NCBI GenBank assembly: GCA_023387335.1
Contig: JAEWIF010000004.1
Coordinates: 1-64,000 of the forward strand
Direction of reading: 5' to 3'
Length of the DNA: 64,000 nt
Source of the DNA: Pseudomonadota bacterium
GTDB taxonomy: Bacteria; Pseudomonadota; Gammaproteobacteria; Burkholderiales; Burkholderiaceae_C
This document shows positions 7,816 through 16,664 of this stretch, in pieces. Position 1 is the stretch's first letter, and every line of letters begins with the position of its first letter. Position numbers and translations under genes: made by a program. The notes beneath the pieces were generated by a model. That model did not search any database. It worked only from the letters and a program-made list of their open reading frames with translations, and had not been told where the DNA came from.

Positions 7816-10800
7816 TCAAGTAAGCGGCGCCGTCCGCGCGATTTCGGCCCACCCCCTGTCGAAGGTGAAAGTCCGAGCGTGCGCGACCGGATCCTGGATT
7901 CGAAGAATGCGGGCCTGCTCTGCATCGATCGCATGCTCGACGATGTACAGCCAATAGGCGGCCCCACGCTCCCGGGCGCATTCGAACTGAGTCCGTGACA
8001 GACATACCGGCCGGTCGGCAAGGGAGCCCGTCATAGATTTCACCTCCACCCAGCGAATTGGACTTCCCGCCGTGTCGGCCTCGTACAGGTCAAAGCCCGG
8101 GTTCCCGTCGGAAGTGCGTTTGAGCGATGGCTCCAACGCGATGATCTTGGCGATGGCCTGGTTCTCAATGGCCATCCGCGTTGCCTGATCAACACCGTCG
8201 GGGTCAGACTCCTCTTCATCCGGGCGCGTACCGACATAGGAGATGAAGGGGCGACTCCCGTCTCGGCCAGGCGTTCTCTTCCCAGGGGCGTTACCGCCCC
8301 TACTGCCTTTGTCGCCGGTCCGCGCATTGCCGCCTCTAGACCCGTTTGCACCACCGCCGCCAGCGTTCGACGATCCCGTAGTGCCTCCACCGCCGTTGCC
8401 GCGACCGCCACCACCTCGATGCCCCTCCTCGTCGCCGCCTTCCTGGTCAGGACTGCCGGGTGGAATTTCCGGCATATCGTCGCCGTATAGATCCTTTGCG
8501 TCGCTGTAGACGTCCGCATCTTCTTGCTGCTCGGGAGTCTCTGGCTCCGCGGCTGGCTCGCTCTCCTGGTCAGGCGCCGTCTCGTGGATGCCAAGGCGCG
8601 AGGCCAGTTCCGCAACGCTGGTAATGCCGTACTTCCTGAGCAGATCCAGCGCCGCGGGATCGATCCCTGCCTCCTTTGCCAGCTGATCGATGATGGGCGG
8701 TTTGAACTGGATTTTCGACAACAGGAACAGGTTCGGCTTCCATCCGAGGCTCTCGAAGTCGACAAGTCGAGCCGGTTGCAGTTCGCCACTTGCGTCGGGC
8801 ACCCATGCCGCCTCATTGAGACGACGCACGAAGGCAGACGGGAAGGTCGCAGCGTATCTGCCGTTGTGCGTCCATGTGTAGCGGCCGTCAAAGATCCCGC
8901 TTCCGCGACGTTCTTCGAGATCTCCCAGGCTTTCCCAGAGCACGCGCGCGCGCTCGATACGCTGATCCGGTTTGAGTTTCGGCAGTCGCTCGAGTAGTTC
9001 CTCCAGTCCTTGCAGCACCCAGTCTTCTACTCGGTCGCTGTAGCCTGAAGTCTCCGGGTGTCCTGCCCGGATGCGAAGCTCCTTCAGCCTCTCACTCCAA
9101 TGCGGCTCGTGTGGGGCCTCCATTGGGCGCGGATAGCGCAATGCGCCGCAAGCTTCCAGCAGCTCGCGTACGTTCTCTCCGCGCAGACAGGCATAGGCGT
9201 CATCGACAATCATGACGCCCGGGACCCCATTGAACAGCAGCTTCAACCTGTCTGCGGCGAGATAGATCTTCCCGGGCTTGTCTAGGTAGACTGCCCCGTC
9301 GCCGGCATCGACGACCATCACGAAGGTCGTCGCCCGCAGGGCACCTAGCAGCTTTTCACGCTGGGTCTTCGAGTCCGTGTTGAAAGCTGCGAGGATCCGG
9401 TCGATGTCCTTGGCGTACTGCTCGTCGTCCACATCAACCGTCTCACTCCGGTATTTCTGCAGCACGTTGAGAACCACATCGTCGACCAAGTCCGGTTGCG
9501 TTAATCCCAGCGAGATCAGGAACGACCGCGCTTCAGGGCTGATGCAGACTGCCCTACGGACGGTGGGGAAACCCGTTTCGATGTCGCTCGGAAGAAAAGC
9601 GTGCGGATTGCCGTTGACGCGCGCGATGACGTGCGAGCCATCGCTAAGCCTTACCAACGGCAGACCGTCAAGCCGCCGCCTCAACGCAGCCTGCCCGTTC
9701 AGGAACTCGTACAGCCTTGAGATCCAATCATCGGCCTGGGCTTCAAGGAAGTCCTGTGTCAGGCGAGGCACAACGCTCTCCGGCGTCACCTCCGCGATCC
9801 CAAGCTCGCGCATGACGTACTGCCGAATTTCTGGCGCTCGGTCCGAGGTGATGTCCCCGGTCAGCCAAGCTGCCTCATCGGATCCGAACAAGACGGCAAC
9901 CTGCTGTGCGTTGAAAAGCTCACGAAGCTCCTGCGTTCTCGCCAACTTCGAATGTGACGCGGGCACATAGCCGCCGTCGAATGTTGGCAACAGCGGCTCG
10001 TCCAACATTGCTTGCCGCGCGGCAGCGAAGAGAGGCTCGAACATTGAACCTTCTGGGTACTTATCGCGATCCAGCGGCAAGCAACGCAGCGCGGAGACAT
10101 CGAGCATTCCTTTGTCTCGCAGCCACCGCATGGCCTCCACCAGCAACTCAGCGGTCTGTGCGACCAAGTACTTGTTCCAAGGCTCATGCCGGGGAATGTT
10201 GTCTCGGCTCGGTGTGGTCTTGTAGGGACCTTGGACGAGGAATCCGAGATTCGTCTCCACAGCAGTCGGAAAGAACACCACCAGGGGAGACGTAGTAACG
10301 GGCACGACGGTCCAGTATTCCGGCTGATCTTTGACCGGCTGCAGCGAGAACGCCAGTTCGACGCCGCCGACCTTCTCTTGACCAAGGGAGAACACGTCAC
10401 GGTGGAACACTAGCCAGTTCTGATCGACGTCCGCGTGCCCGCTCTCCTGGCCAATCACGGTGATGCGCTGGACATTCGGGCCGAGGTGCTCCGGGCTGCC
10501 GCGCAGGTATGTGCCGAAGGCGCCGCCCTGAACGCTCCAATTTATCTCGTCGATGTGACGCAAGAACAGCAGCGCGCCCGCCCCCAGACGCTTGAACCCG
10601 TCGGTGATTTCGCCTCGGGCTGTCGTGTCCTCCGGCTTCAGCGGCAAGAGAATCTGTGTTTCATTTGGCGCTCGGTCGGTCCTGCTCGCCCGCTGCGGCT
10701 GGACGTAGTTTTGGACCGCAAAGTCCTCCTCCCCCGAGTGAATCTCCGGCCGTTCAGTGAACGTGTAGACAGACTTGAAGCCAATCCCGAAGCGCCCGAT

Positions 10801-11100
10801 CGAGAACTTGTCTTTCGTGCTCTCCGCAATGCCGCAAACACCGCGGACATCTGCCTCGTCGAACGGGCGACCGAAGTGCGAGAGGCTCAACACACCCGAC
10901 GACAGGTTGAAGCTCACGCTACGCGGGCCGCTCCACGAGCCTCGTTTACCCAGCGCATCCTCGGCGTTTTGCAGCAGTTCGAAGATGAAGTGCGTCCGGT
11001 CGTCGTACCGATCGGCGAGGAGCATCGGCCCGATTCGGCCGATGTCGGTGCCATAGCGCTGCCGGTTTTCCTCGCAAATCGCCTCGTAGTTGGATGCCAC
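7816..11100 (-). CDS. Sacsin-type HATPase with C-terminal DUF3883 (PD-(D/E)XK-like) domain
   Basis: About 1094 residues from a GTG at 11100 (VASNYEAICEEN); a longer frame up to 11229 is open but looks unlike protein of this family. The N-terminus is a GHKL/Hsp90-like ATPase of the sacsin kind: ELLQNAED with the Mg-binding Asn (E41, N45) and FGIGFKSVY as the ATP lid region. The C-terminus holds DUF3883 (GFDLYEAD..., then WVEVKSMTG), which resembles a restriction-endonuclease fold. Between them is a flexible Gly/Asn-rich linker encoded near 8.25-8.45 kb. Proteins of this build recur in defence islands, often near helicases and methylases. ATP-driven sensing linked to DNA cleavage is a plausible but unproven role. 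It is transcribed divergently from the HTH-UvrD-Mod-Res operon. Confidence 0.82.
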   Translation of the reverse strand: MASNYEAICEENRQRYGTDIGRIGPMLLADRYDDRTHFIFELLQNAEDALGKRGSWSGPRSVSFNLSSGVLSLSHFGRPFDEADVRGVCGIAESTKDKFSIGRFGIGFKSVYTFTERPEIHSGEEDFAVQNYVQPQRASRTDRAPNETQILLPLKPEDTTARGEITDGFKRLGAGALLFLRHIDEINWSVQGGAFGTYLRGSPEHLGPNVQRITVIGQESGHADVDQNWLVFHRDVFSLGQEKVGGVELAFSLQPVKDQPEYWTVVPVTTSPLVVFFPTAVETNLGFLVQGPYKTTPSRDNIPRHEPWNKYLVAQTAELLVEAMRWLRDKGMLDVSALRCLPLDRDKYPEGSMFEPLFAAARQAMLDEPLLPTFDGGYVPASHSKLARTQELRELFNAQQVAVLFGSDEAAWLTGDITSDRAPEIRQYVMRELGIAEVTPESVVPRLTQDFLEAQADDWISRLYEFLNGQAALRRRLDGLPLVRLSDGSHVIARVNGNPHAFLPSDIETGFPTVRRAVCISPEARSFLISLGLTQPDLVDDVVLNVLQKYRSETVDVDDEQYAKDIDRILAAFNTDSKTQREKLLGALRATTFVMVVDAGDGAVYLDKPGKIYLAADRLKLLFNGVPGVMIVDDAYACLRGENVRELLEACGALRYPRPMEAPHEPHWSERLKELRIRAGHPETSGYSDRVEDWVLQGLEELLERLPKLKPDQRIERARVLWESLGDLEERRGSGIFDGRYTWTHNGRYAATFPSAFVRRLNEAAWVPDASGELQPARLVDFESLGWKPNLFLLSKIQFKPPIIDQLAKEAGIDPAALDLLRKYGITSVAELASRLGIHETAPDQESEPAAEPETPEQQEDADVYSDAKDLYGDDMPEIPPGSPDQEGGDEEGHRGGGGRGNGGGGTTGSSNAGGGGANGSRGGNARTGDKGSRGGNAPGKRTPGRDGSRPFISYVGTRPDEEESDPDGVDQATRMAIENQAIAKIIALEPSLKRTSDGNPGFDLYEADTAGSPIRWVEVKSMTGSLADRPVCLSRTQFECARERGAAYWLYIVEHAIDAEQARILRIQDPVAHARTFTFDRGWAEIARTAPLT

Positions 11101-11257
11101 TGCTGCTCCCTCGTTGTTGTTGACCGTCTCCGCGCCGCCCTGCTCGGGACCTCGGCAAGACTCCGCTACAGTCCTGCTCAAAACTGGCCAAGTTTGCCCA
11201 AAACCACCAAGCGTGACAACATGCATCATTTCTATCGCCTGTCATCGAGGGGCTCAA

Positions 11258-11473
11258 ATGAGCGACCAGCCAGACGAAATACTTACGATCGACGACGTCG
11301 CCACATACCTGAAGGCGGGTAAGCGCACCGTCTACCGCTTGGCTTCTGCGGGCAAGATCCCTGCGTTCAAACTTGGTGGCACGTGGCGGTTCCGCCGGGC
11401 AGAGTTGGACCACTGGATTGGCAGCCGCTTCGGCAAGACGGCTGTGGGCGGCGAGGGCGGAGGCAAGCGATGA
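11258..11473 (+). CDS. Small MerR/excisionase-type helix-turn-helix protein
   Basis: 71 residues. It is almost entirely one winged-HTH of the excisionase type (LTIDDVATYL, then GKRTVYRLASAGKIPAFK and TWRFRRAELDHWI), followed by a basic Gly-rich tail. ATG 11258 has GAGGGG just upstream. Its stop overlaps the UvrD start (ATGA at 11470-11473), so it leads a translationally coupled operon of four genes. Such proteins often lead restriction-like operons and could act as the operon's regulator or as a DNA-recognition subunit. The sequence does not decide between these. It is divergent from the sacsin-type gene, sharing about 160 bp of upstream DNA. Confidence 0.82.
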   Translation: MSDQPDEILTIDDVATYLKAGKRTVYRLASAGKIPAFKLGGTWRFRRAELDHWIGSRFGKTAVGGEGGGKR

Positions 11474-14391
11474 CCGATGCCACCTCGCCGCTTGAAAGCA
11501 AGGCCAATCCACAGCAGCTTGAGGCCATCCTGGCCACGGACGGCCCGGTCCTGATCATCGCGGGCCCTGGGTCGGGCAAGACCTTCACCCTCGTCGAGCG
11601 GATCGTCTACCTGATTACGCACAGGAGCGTCGCGCCCGAGTCGCTGTTCGTCGTCACCTTTACCGACAAGGCGGCGAGGGAACTGACGACGCGCATATCT
11701 AACCGACTGGGCGAATTGGGTATCAAGTTCAACCTGAACGAGATGTACCTCGGCACGTTCCACTCGATCTGCCTGCGCATCCTGGACGAATTCCGAGAGT
11801 TCACGCGGCTGAAGCGCAGCTTCACACTGTTCGACCAGTTCGATCAGCAGTACTTTCTATACCAGCGCATCAACGAGTTCCGGCCGCTGGCTGGCTCGCA
11901 GCTGGTGATGGGGGACGAGCAGTCTGGGCGCTGGGCGCAATCGGAGCAGTTGATGAAAGTGCTGAACAAGGTCAGCGAAGAAGCGCTTGCCGTCGCCGAC
12001 CTGGAAAGAGCCGCCGACGCCGAAGTGCGGGCACTCGCGGCTTGCTTCCGCAAGTACCAGGAGCTCCTGCACGAGCACAACTGCCTGGACTTCTCCGGCA
12101 TTCAGTACGAGGCGCTGCAGCTCCTGGAGAAGCGGCCCGAGGTGCTGACGCAGTTGCGAGATAAGTTCTCGTACCTGATGGTCGACGAGTACCAGGACAC
12201 CAACACCATCCAGGAGCGAATCCTTTTGCTGCTGGGTGGCGAGCGGCGCAATCTGTGTGTGGTGGGCGACGACGATCAGGGCTTGTACCGCTTCCGGGGA
12301 GCCACGATCCGCAACATCTTGGAGTTCCCCGCACTCTTCCCAGAGGGGCTATGCAAGCGCATCACGCTGACCGTCAACTACCGGTCGCACCCGGACATCA
12401 TCCGTTTCTACAACGAATGGATGCAGGAGCAGCCCTGGAACGACGGAGAGCGCAGCTTCCGCTTCGCAAAAACGATCGTGCCTCGGGACGAAGTGTTTCC
12501 CACCGTCACCACCGCCGTTCGGCTCGCGGCCACGGATGCACCCGACGACAGCACCAACTGGCATGCCGAGGTGCTGAGTTTCCTGCACGGCCTCAGGAAT
12601 TCCGGCCGCCTCGCCGACTGGAACCAAGTCGCCTTCCTCTTCCGGTCGGTCAAGAACGATCGCGTAGTGGCGCTGGCGCGTGTCCTTGAGGCACAGGGCG
12701 TTCCAGTCTACTCGCCGCGCTCGAACATGTTCTTCGAGCGCGAAGAGATCCGCCTGATGATAGGCGCCCTGATCTTCCTGTTCCCTCAGTTTCCGAAGGC
12801 CCGGCAGTGGTCCGACGGCGCTCATCTGGACATCTGGGCCTACTACGACCATCTCTGCTTCAAGCCGTTCACCGACGAGCTGCGCAAGCCGGAGAACAAG
12901 CGACTGCTCGACTGGGTCCGTCCGATGGCCAAGCGCCACGCGGTGCTGGCGCAGAACACCGACTACGCCTTCTCGGGCTTGTTTTACCAGCTGCTGCAGT
13001 TCCCGCTCTTCTCTCGCTTCCTCTCAGAGGAGGCGCTGCATGGAGTAGACAAGGGGCGCGCGGCGCGCAACCTGGCCACCTTCTCCAAGCTGCTCACCAA
13101 GTTCGAATACCTGCACTACGTCAGCGTGCTCAACCCAGAGTGGCTTGAGAAAAACCTGCGAGATCTGTTCAACCACTTTCTGCGCTTCCTCAGCGACGGC
13201 GGGATCGGCGAGTACGAGGACGATGCAGAGTACGCGCCGAAGGGCTGCGTCTCGTTCCTCACGGTGCACCAGTCCAAGGGGCTGGAGTTTCCGGTGGTCG
13301 TCTGCGGTTCATTAGAAGCCGTACCGAGGAAACAGCACACCGCGCTCGACGAACTGCTGGAGGACGGCGGGTATCTCTCGAAGCCTCGATTCGAACCGCT
13401 GGAGCACATCAAGCACTTCGACTTCCGACGTCTGTTCTACACCGCCTTCTCACGCGCGCAGAATCTCCTAGTGCTGGCCGCGCAGGAGCGCAATGGTCGA
13501 GGGCAGCGCAGCTCGCCGTCCAAGTACTTCGAGCGCCTGTTCTATGAGGTGCCAAGCTGGCGCACCGTGCCGCTGGAAGTGCTCACCTTCGAGGCGATGA
13601 AGGAGATCAACCTCAAGCGAGAGTACTCGTTCACCTCGCACATCACTGTGTTCGAGAATTGCGCCGAGCAGTACAGATTCTTCAAGGAGCTTGAGTTCGC
13701 GCCGATCCGCGAGAGCCCAATGCTGTTCGGTACGTTGGTGCACCAGACCATCGAGGATATTCACAAATCCGTTCTGCGCGGCGAAGAACACACCATCACG
13801 CAGGACGCCATCCGCACCTGGTTCTCGACCAACTACGCGATGCTGTCGAAAAAGGAACGTGTCTATCTCGCGCCCAGCTCGCAACAGGCTGCGCTGCTGC
13901 ACGTCCTTCGCTACTACGAGCGCGAGAACGGCAACTGGGGCCGCATCAAGGAGGCTGAGGTCGAGATCTCGCTGGTAAAGGACCAGTACATCCTCAAAGG
14001 CAGCGTCGACCTGATCCGGGGCGAGCACGACACCGTGGAAATCATCGACTTCAAGTCAGAGAAAAAGCCCGATATGGAGAAGGATCGCGAGCGGCTGCGT
14101 CAGTACCAGCACCAGCTCGAGGTCTACGCACATCTGGTCGAAGGGCGCACTGGCCAGAAGGTTAGCCGGATGCATCTGTACTACACGGGCGAAGATGGGG
14201 GCAACCCCTATGTAAGCTTCACCAAGGACGACCGCGCCATCGGCAAGACCATTGCACAGTTCGACGATATCGTGTCGCGCATCGAGCGCCAGGACTATCG
14301 CATGACGGCACGCCCGGCCAAACTCTGCCAGAACTGCGACATGCGCGCGTATTGCGACAACAAAAACTGGACCTTCAGCGAAACACGATGA
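11470..14391 (+). CDS. UvrD/AddA-like helicase with C-terminal RecB-type Fe-S nuclease
   Basis: 973 residues. SF1A helicase: Q-motif region NPQQLEAI, Walker A AGPGSGKT (31-38), Walker B DEYQDTN (239-245), GDDDQGLYRFRGA motif III, and motif VI as YTAFSRAQN. The last 250 residues form a PD-(D/E)XK nuclease: GTLVHQTIEDIH, IIDFKSEKK (D860, K862), QLEVYAHL. They end in a CxxC...C cluster (near 952-963) that, with an earlier cysteine (FENCAEQ), could hold a 4Fe-4S cluster as in AddB. It should process double-stranded DNA from ends. The start overlaps the HTH stop, and its own stop overlaps the methylase start. Together with Mod and Res it looks like the processive arm of a restriction-type system (inference). 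Length and motifs show an intact enzyme. Confidence 0.9.
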   Translation: MTDATSPLESKANPQQLEAILATDGPVLIIAGPGSGKTFTLVERIVYLITHRSVAPESLFVVTFTDKAARELTTRISNRLGELGIKFNLNEMYLGTFHSICLRILDEFREFTRLKRSFTLFDQFDQQYFLYQRINEFRPLAGSQLVMGDEQSGRWAQSEQLMKVLNKVSEEALAVADLERAADAEVRALAACFRKYQELLHEHNCLDFSGIQYEALQLLEKRPEVLTQLRDKFSYLMVDEYQDTNTIQERILLLLGGERRNLCVVGDDDQGLYRFRGATIRNILEFPALFPEGLCKRITLTVNYRSHPDIIRFYNEWMQEQPWNDGERSFRFAKTIVPRDEVFPTVTTAVRLAATDAPDDSTNWHAEVLSFLHGLRNSGRLADWNQVAFLFRSVKNDRVVALARVLEAQGVPVYSPRSNMFFEREEIRLMIGALIFLFPQFPKARQWSDGAHLDIWAYYDHLCFKPFTDELRKPENKRLLDWVRPMAKRHAVLAQNTDYAFSGLFYQLLQFPLFSRFLSEEALHGVDKGRAARNLATFSKLLTKFEYLHYVSVLNPEWLEKNLRDLFNHFLRFLSDGGIGEYEDDAEYAPKGCVSFLTVHQSKGLEFPVVVCGSLEAVPRKQHTALDELLEDGGYLSKPRFEPLEHIKHFDFRRLFYTAFSRAQNLLVLAAQERNGRGQRSSPSKYFERLFYEVPSWRTVPLEVLTFEAMKEINLKREYSFTSHITVFENCAEQYRFFKELEFAPIRESPMLFGTLVHQTIEDIHKSVLRGEEHTITQDAIRTWFSTNYAMLSKKERVYLAPSSQQAALLHVLRYYERENGNWGRIKEAEVEISLVKDQYILKGSVDLIRGEHDTVEIIDFKSEKKPDMEKDRERLRQYQHQLEVYAHLVEGRTGQKVSRMHLYYTGEDGGNPYVSFTKDDRAIGKTIAQFDDIVSRIERQDYRMTARPAKLCQNCDMRAYCDNKNWTFSETR

Positions 14392-16664
14392 GACTCAAGC
14401 CGCACATCCTTAGCGTAGCTAGCACGACGACGCTCCGACAAATCGTGGAGGAGTTCCGACTGCCGGTGGACGACAGGCGCAAGCGGCAGACGCTGGTCGA
14501 CGTGATCTCGTCCGCGTCACAGTGCCGGCCTGAGGATCTGCTCAACTACCTCGCCGAGCCCGAAATCAAGCAGGTATGCGAAGCGGCAGGTATCAATGCG
14601 AGGGGACGCAAGAACGCGCTGATTGCTCGATTGCTCGAGGCCGCGTCTCCAGCGCCACCCCCGGTGCGCATTGCAACGAGGCCGTCGGCCAAACACTCAA
14701 AGACACTTAGCTATCCGCCGAAGAGAACGATGATGAGCGACCAACAACCGGCGCAGGCCATCCTACAGCTCGCCGCAACCGAGAACCGAGCGACCAATGT
14801 CGAGAAGTACGAGTTCCAGCCCATCAAGGGCTATCCGATGCTGAACTGGCGTGGAAAAAGGCCATTCACCGGGACCCAGTACTTTCCGGCACAACTCAAG
14901 GAGATCCACGGTCAGGAGGTGGACGGATGGAGGAACAAGATTTTCTGGGGCGACAACCTTCAAGTGATGAGTCACTTGCTGAAGGAGTTCAGAGGCAAGG
15001 TCGATCTTATCTACATCGATCCGCCGTTTGATTCTAAGGCTGACTACAAGCGCAAAGTGTCTATGAGGGGGCGCGAAGGTACGACCGAACACAGTTCGTT
15101 CGAGGACAAGCAGTACTCCGACATCTGGACAAACGACGAGTACTTGCAGTTTATGTACGAGCGACTCACGCTAATGCGCGAGCTCCTGGCTCCCACGGGG
15201 AGCATTTTCCTGCACTGCGACGATGTTAAAAACTTCCAACTGCGCGCGATCCTGAGTGAAATTTTTGGAGAGTCCAATTTCAGGAACGAGATCATCTGGA
15301 AACGCTCCACTGCGACCGGACTCGCAACGAGGCGATGCGGAACCCTGCACGACACCATCTATTGGTACTCCAAGACTGAAGACTACTTCTTCAAAATGCA
15401 GTATCACGCGCACGACGAAGAGTACTTGAAGCGCGCGCGGAAAGACGCGAGTGGCCGCCTTTACATTCCGATCCCGACGGGGAATCCGGGACCGCGGCCC
15501 AATCTCTACTACGAGTACAAGGGATATCTGCCACACCCGAACGGCTATAAGTGGACTAAGGAGAAGATGGAGGAATACGACCGACAGGGTCGACTAATCT
15601 TCCCCGAGTCGAAGGATGGCCGAATTCAACTTAAACAGTATCTGGATGAAGTCGAAGGCGTGAAGCTCCAAGACCTTTGGCTCGATGTTCACCCCGTGAA
15701 TCCGGTTGCTAAAGAACGGAACGGGTATCCAACGCAGAAGCCTGAGGGTCTTCTCGGGCGGATCATAGCCATGACCACTGAGCCGGGCGGGCTTGTTTTT
15801 GACTGCTTCATGGGTTCGGGAACGACACAAGCCGCAGCGATGAAACGTGGACGCCGATTCATCGGCGCGGATATCAATCTCGGGGCGATTCAGACAACCA
15901 GTAAGCGGCTGATAGAGTCGGCAGGCGAAGTTCGTCAACAGTCAATTGAACATCTGCAGCACTTCACTGGGTTCGAGGTTTACAACGTAAACCACTACGA
16001 CGTCTTCCGGAATCCCGTTCAAGCGAAAGACTTGCTGATGGAAGCGCTTGAAGTGCAGAAACTTGAGATGAACGCAGTCTTCGACGGCGAGAAAGATGGC
16101 CGCATGGTCAAGCTAATGCCGGTGAACCGCATTGCGACCCGCGCTGATCTAAACGAGCTGGTTGCCGGCTTCGACTACAAGGCGTGGGAGCGTCGGTACG
16201 CTGAGAACCCGAACCGCGCCGTCGAGAAGATCACCTTGGTTTGCATGGGCCACGAACCCGATCTCAAGGCTCAGCTGGAGCTCGCGGCTAAGCCCTTCAA
16301 GGTTGATGTCGAGGTGGTGGACATCCTGCGCGACAAGGCCAATCTGGAGTTCAAGCGCGACTCCGAGGGAAAGGTCGTGGTGAAGAAGGGCGAGCTGGTC
16401 ATTGAGCGCTTTTTCCCGATGAATCTCCTACAGAAGCTCTCGCTGCAGAAGGAAGCCGTCGGCGACTGGCGCGAGCTCGTCGAAAGCATCCTGATCGACT
16501 GGAACTACGACGGCGCGGTGTTGCAGCCGGCGGTGGTCGACATTCCGGGAAAGGACGACTTGGTGAAGGGCGCCTACAAGGTGCCCGACGATGCCGGCAC
16601 AATCCGAGTGAAGATCACGGACCTGCTTTCGGAGTCCTGGGAGGGGAGCGTGAGCTATGGCTAA
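14388..16664 (+). CDS. Type III-like site-specific DNA methyltransferase (Mod-like)
   Basis: 758 residues. The N-terminal 90 look like a small helical DNA-binding (SAP-like) extension; an internal ATG near 14730 would remove it. The methylase core has motif IV DPPFDS (D211-P-P-F214) before motif I CFMGSGTT (472-480), the beta-class order seen in type III Mod proteins and N6-adenine enzymes. GWNNKIFWGD-like text before motif IV fits the family. The start overlaps the UvrD stop (ATGA), and the stop overlaps the helicase start by 8 bp, so the four genes are one operon. It should both modify the host and, with the following helicase-nuclease, recognise target sites. The third distinct DNA-acting enzyme type in one transcript is unusual for a plain type III system. 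Confidence 0.88.
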   Translation: MRLKPHILSVASTTTLRQIVEEFRLPVDDRRKRQTLVDVISSASQCRPEDLLNYLAEPEIKQVCEAAGINARGRKNALIARLLEAASPAPPPVRIATRPSAKHSKTLSYPPKRTMMSDQQPAQAILQLAATENRATNVEKYEFQPIKGYPMLNWRGKRPFTGTQYFPAQLKEIHGQEVDGWRNKIFWGDNLQVMSHLLKEFRGKVDLIYIDPPFDSKADYKRKVSMRGREGTTEHSSFEDKQYSDIWTNDEYLQFMYERLTLMRELLAPTGSIFLHCDDVKNFQLRAILSEIFGESNFRNEIIWKRSTATGLATRRCGTLHDTIYWYSKTEDYFFKMQYHAHDEEYLKRARKDASGRLYIPIPTGNPGPRPNLYYEYKGYLPHPNGYKWTKEKMEEYDRQGRLIFPESKDGRIQLKQYLDEVEGVKLQDLWLDVHPVNPVAKERNGYPTQKPEGLLGRIIAMTTEPGGLVFDCFMGSGTTQAAAMKRGRRFIGADINLGAIQTTSKRLIESAGEVRQQSIEHLQHFTGFEVYNVNHYDVFRNPVQAKDLLMEALEVQKLEMNAVFDGEKDGRMVKLMPVNRIATRADLNELVAGFDYKAWERRYAENPNRAVEKITLVCMGHEPDLKAQLELAAKPFKVDVEVVDILRDKANLEFKRDSEGKVVVKKGELVIERFFPMNLLQKLSLQKEAVGDWRELVESILIDWNYDGAVLQPAVVDIPGKDDLVKGAYKVPDDAGTIRVKITDLLSESWEGSVSYG

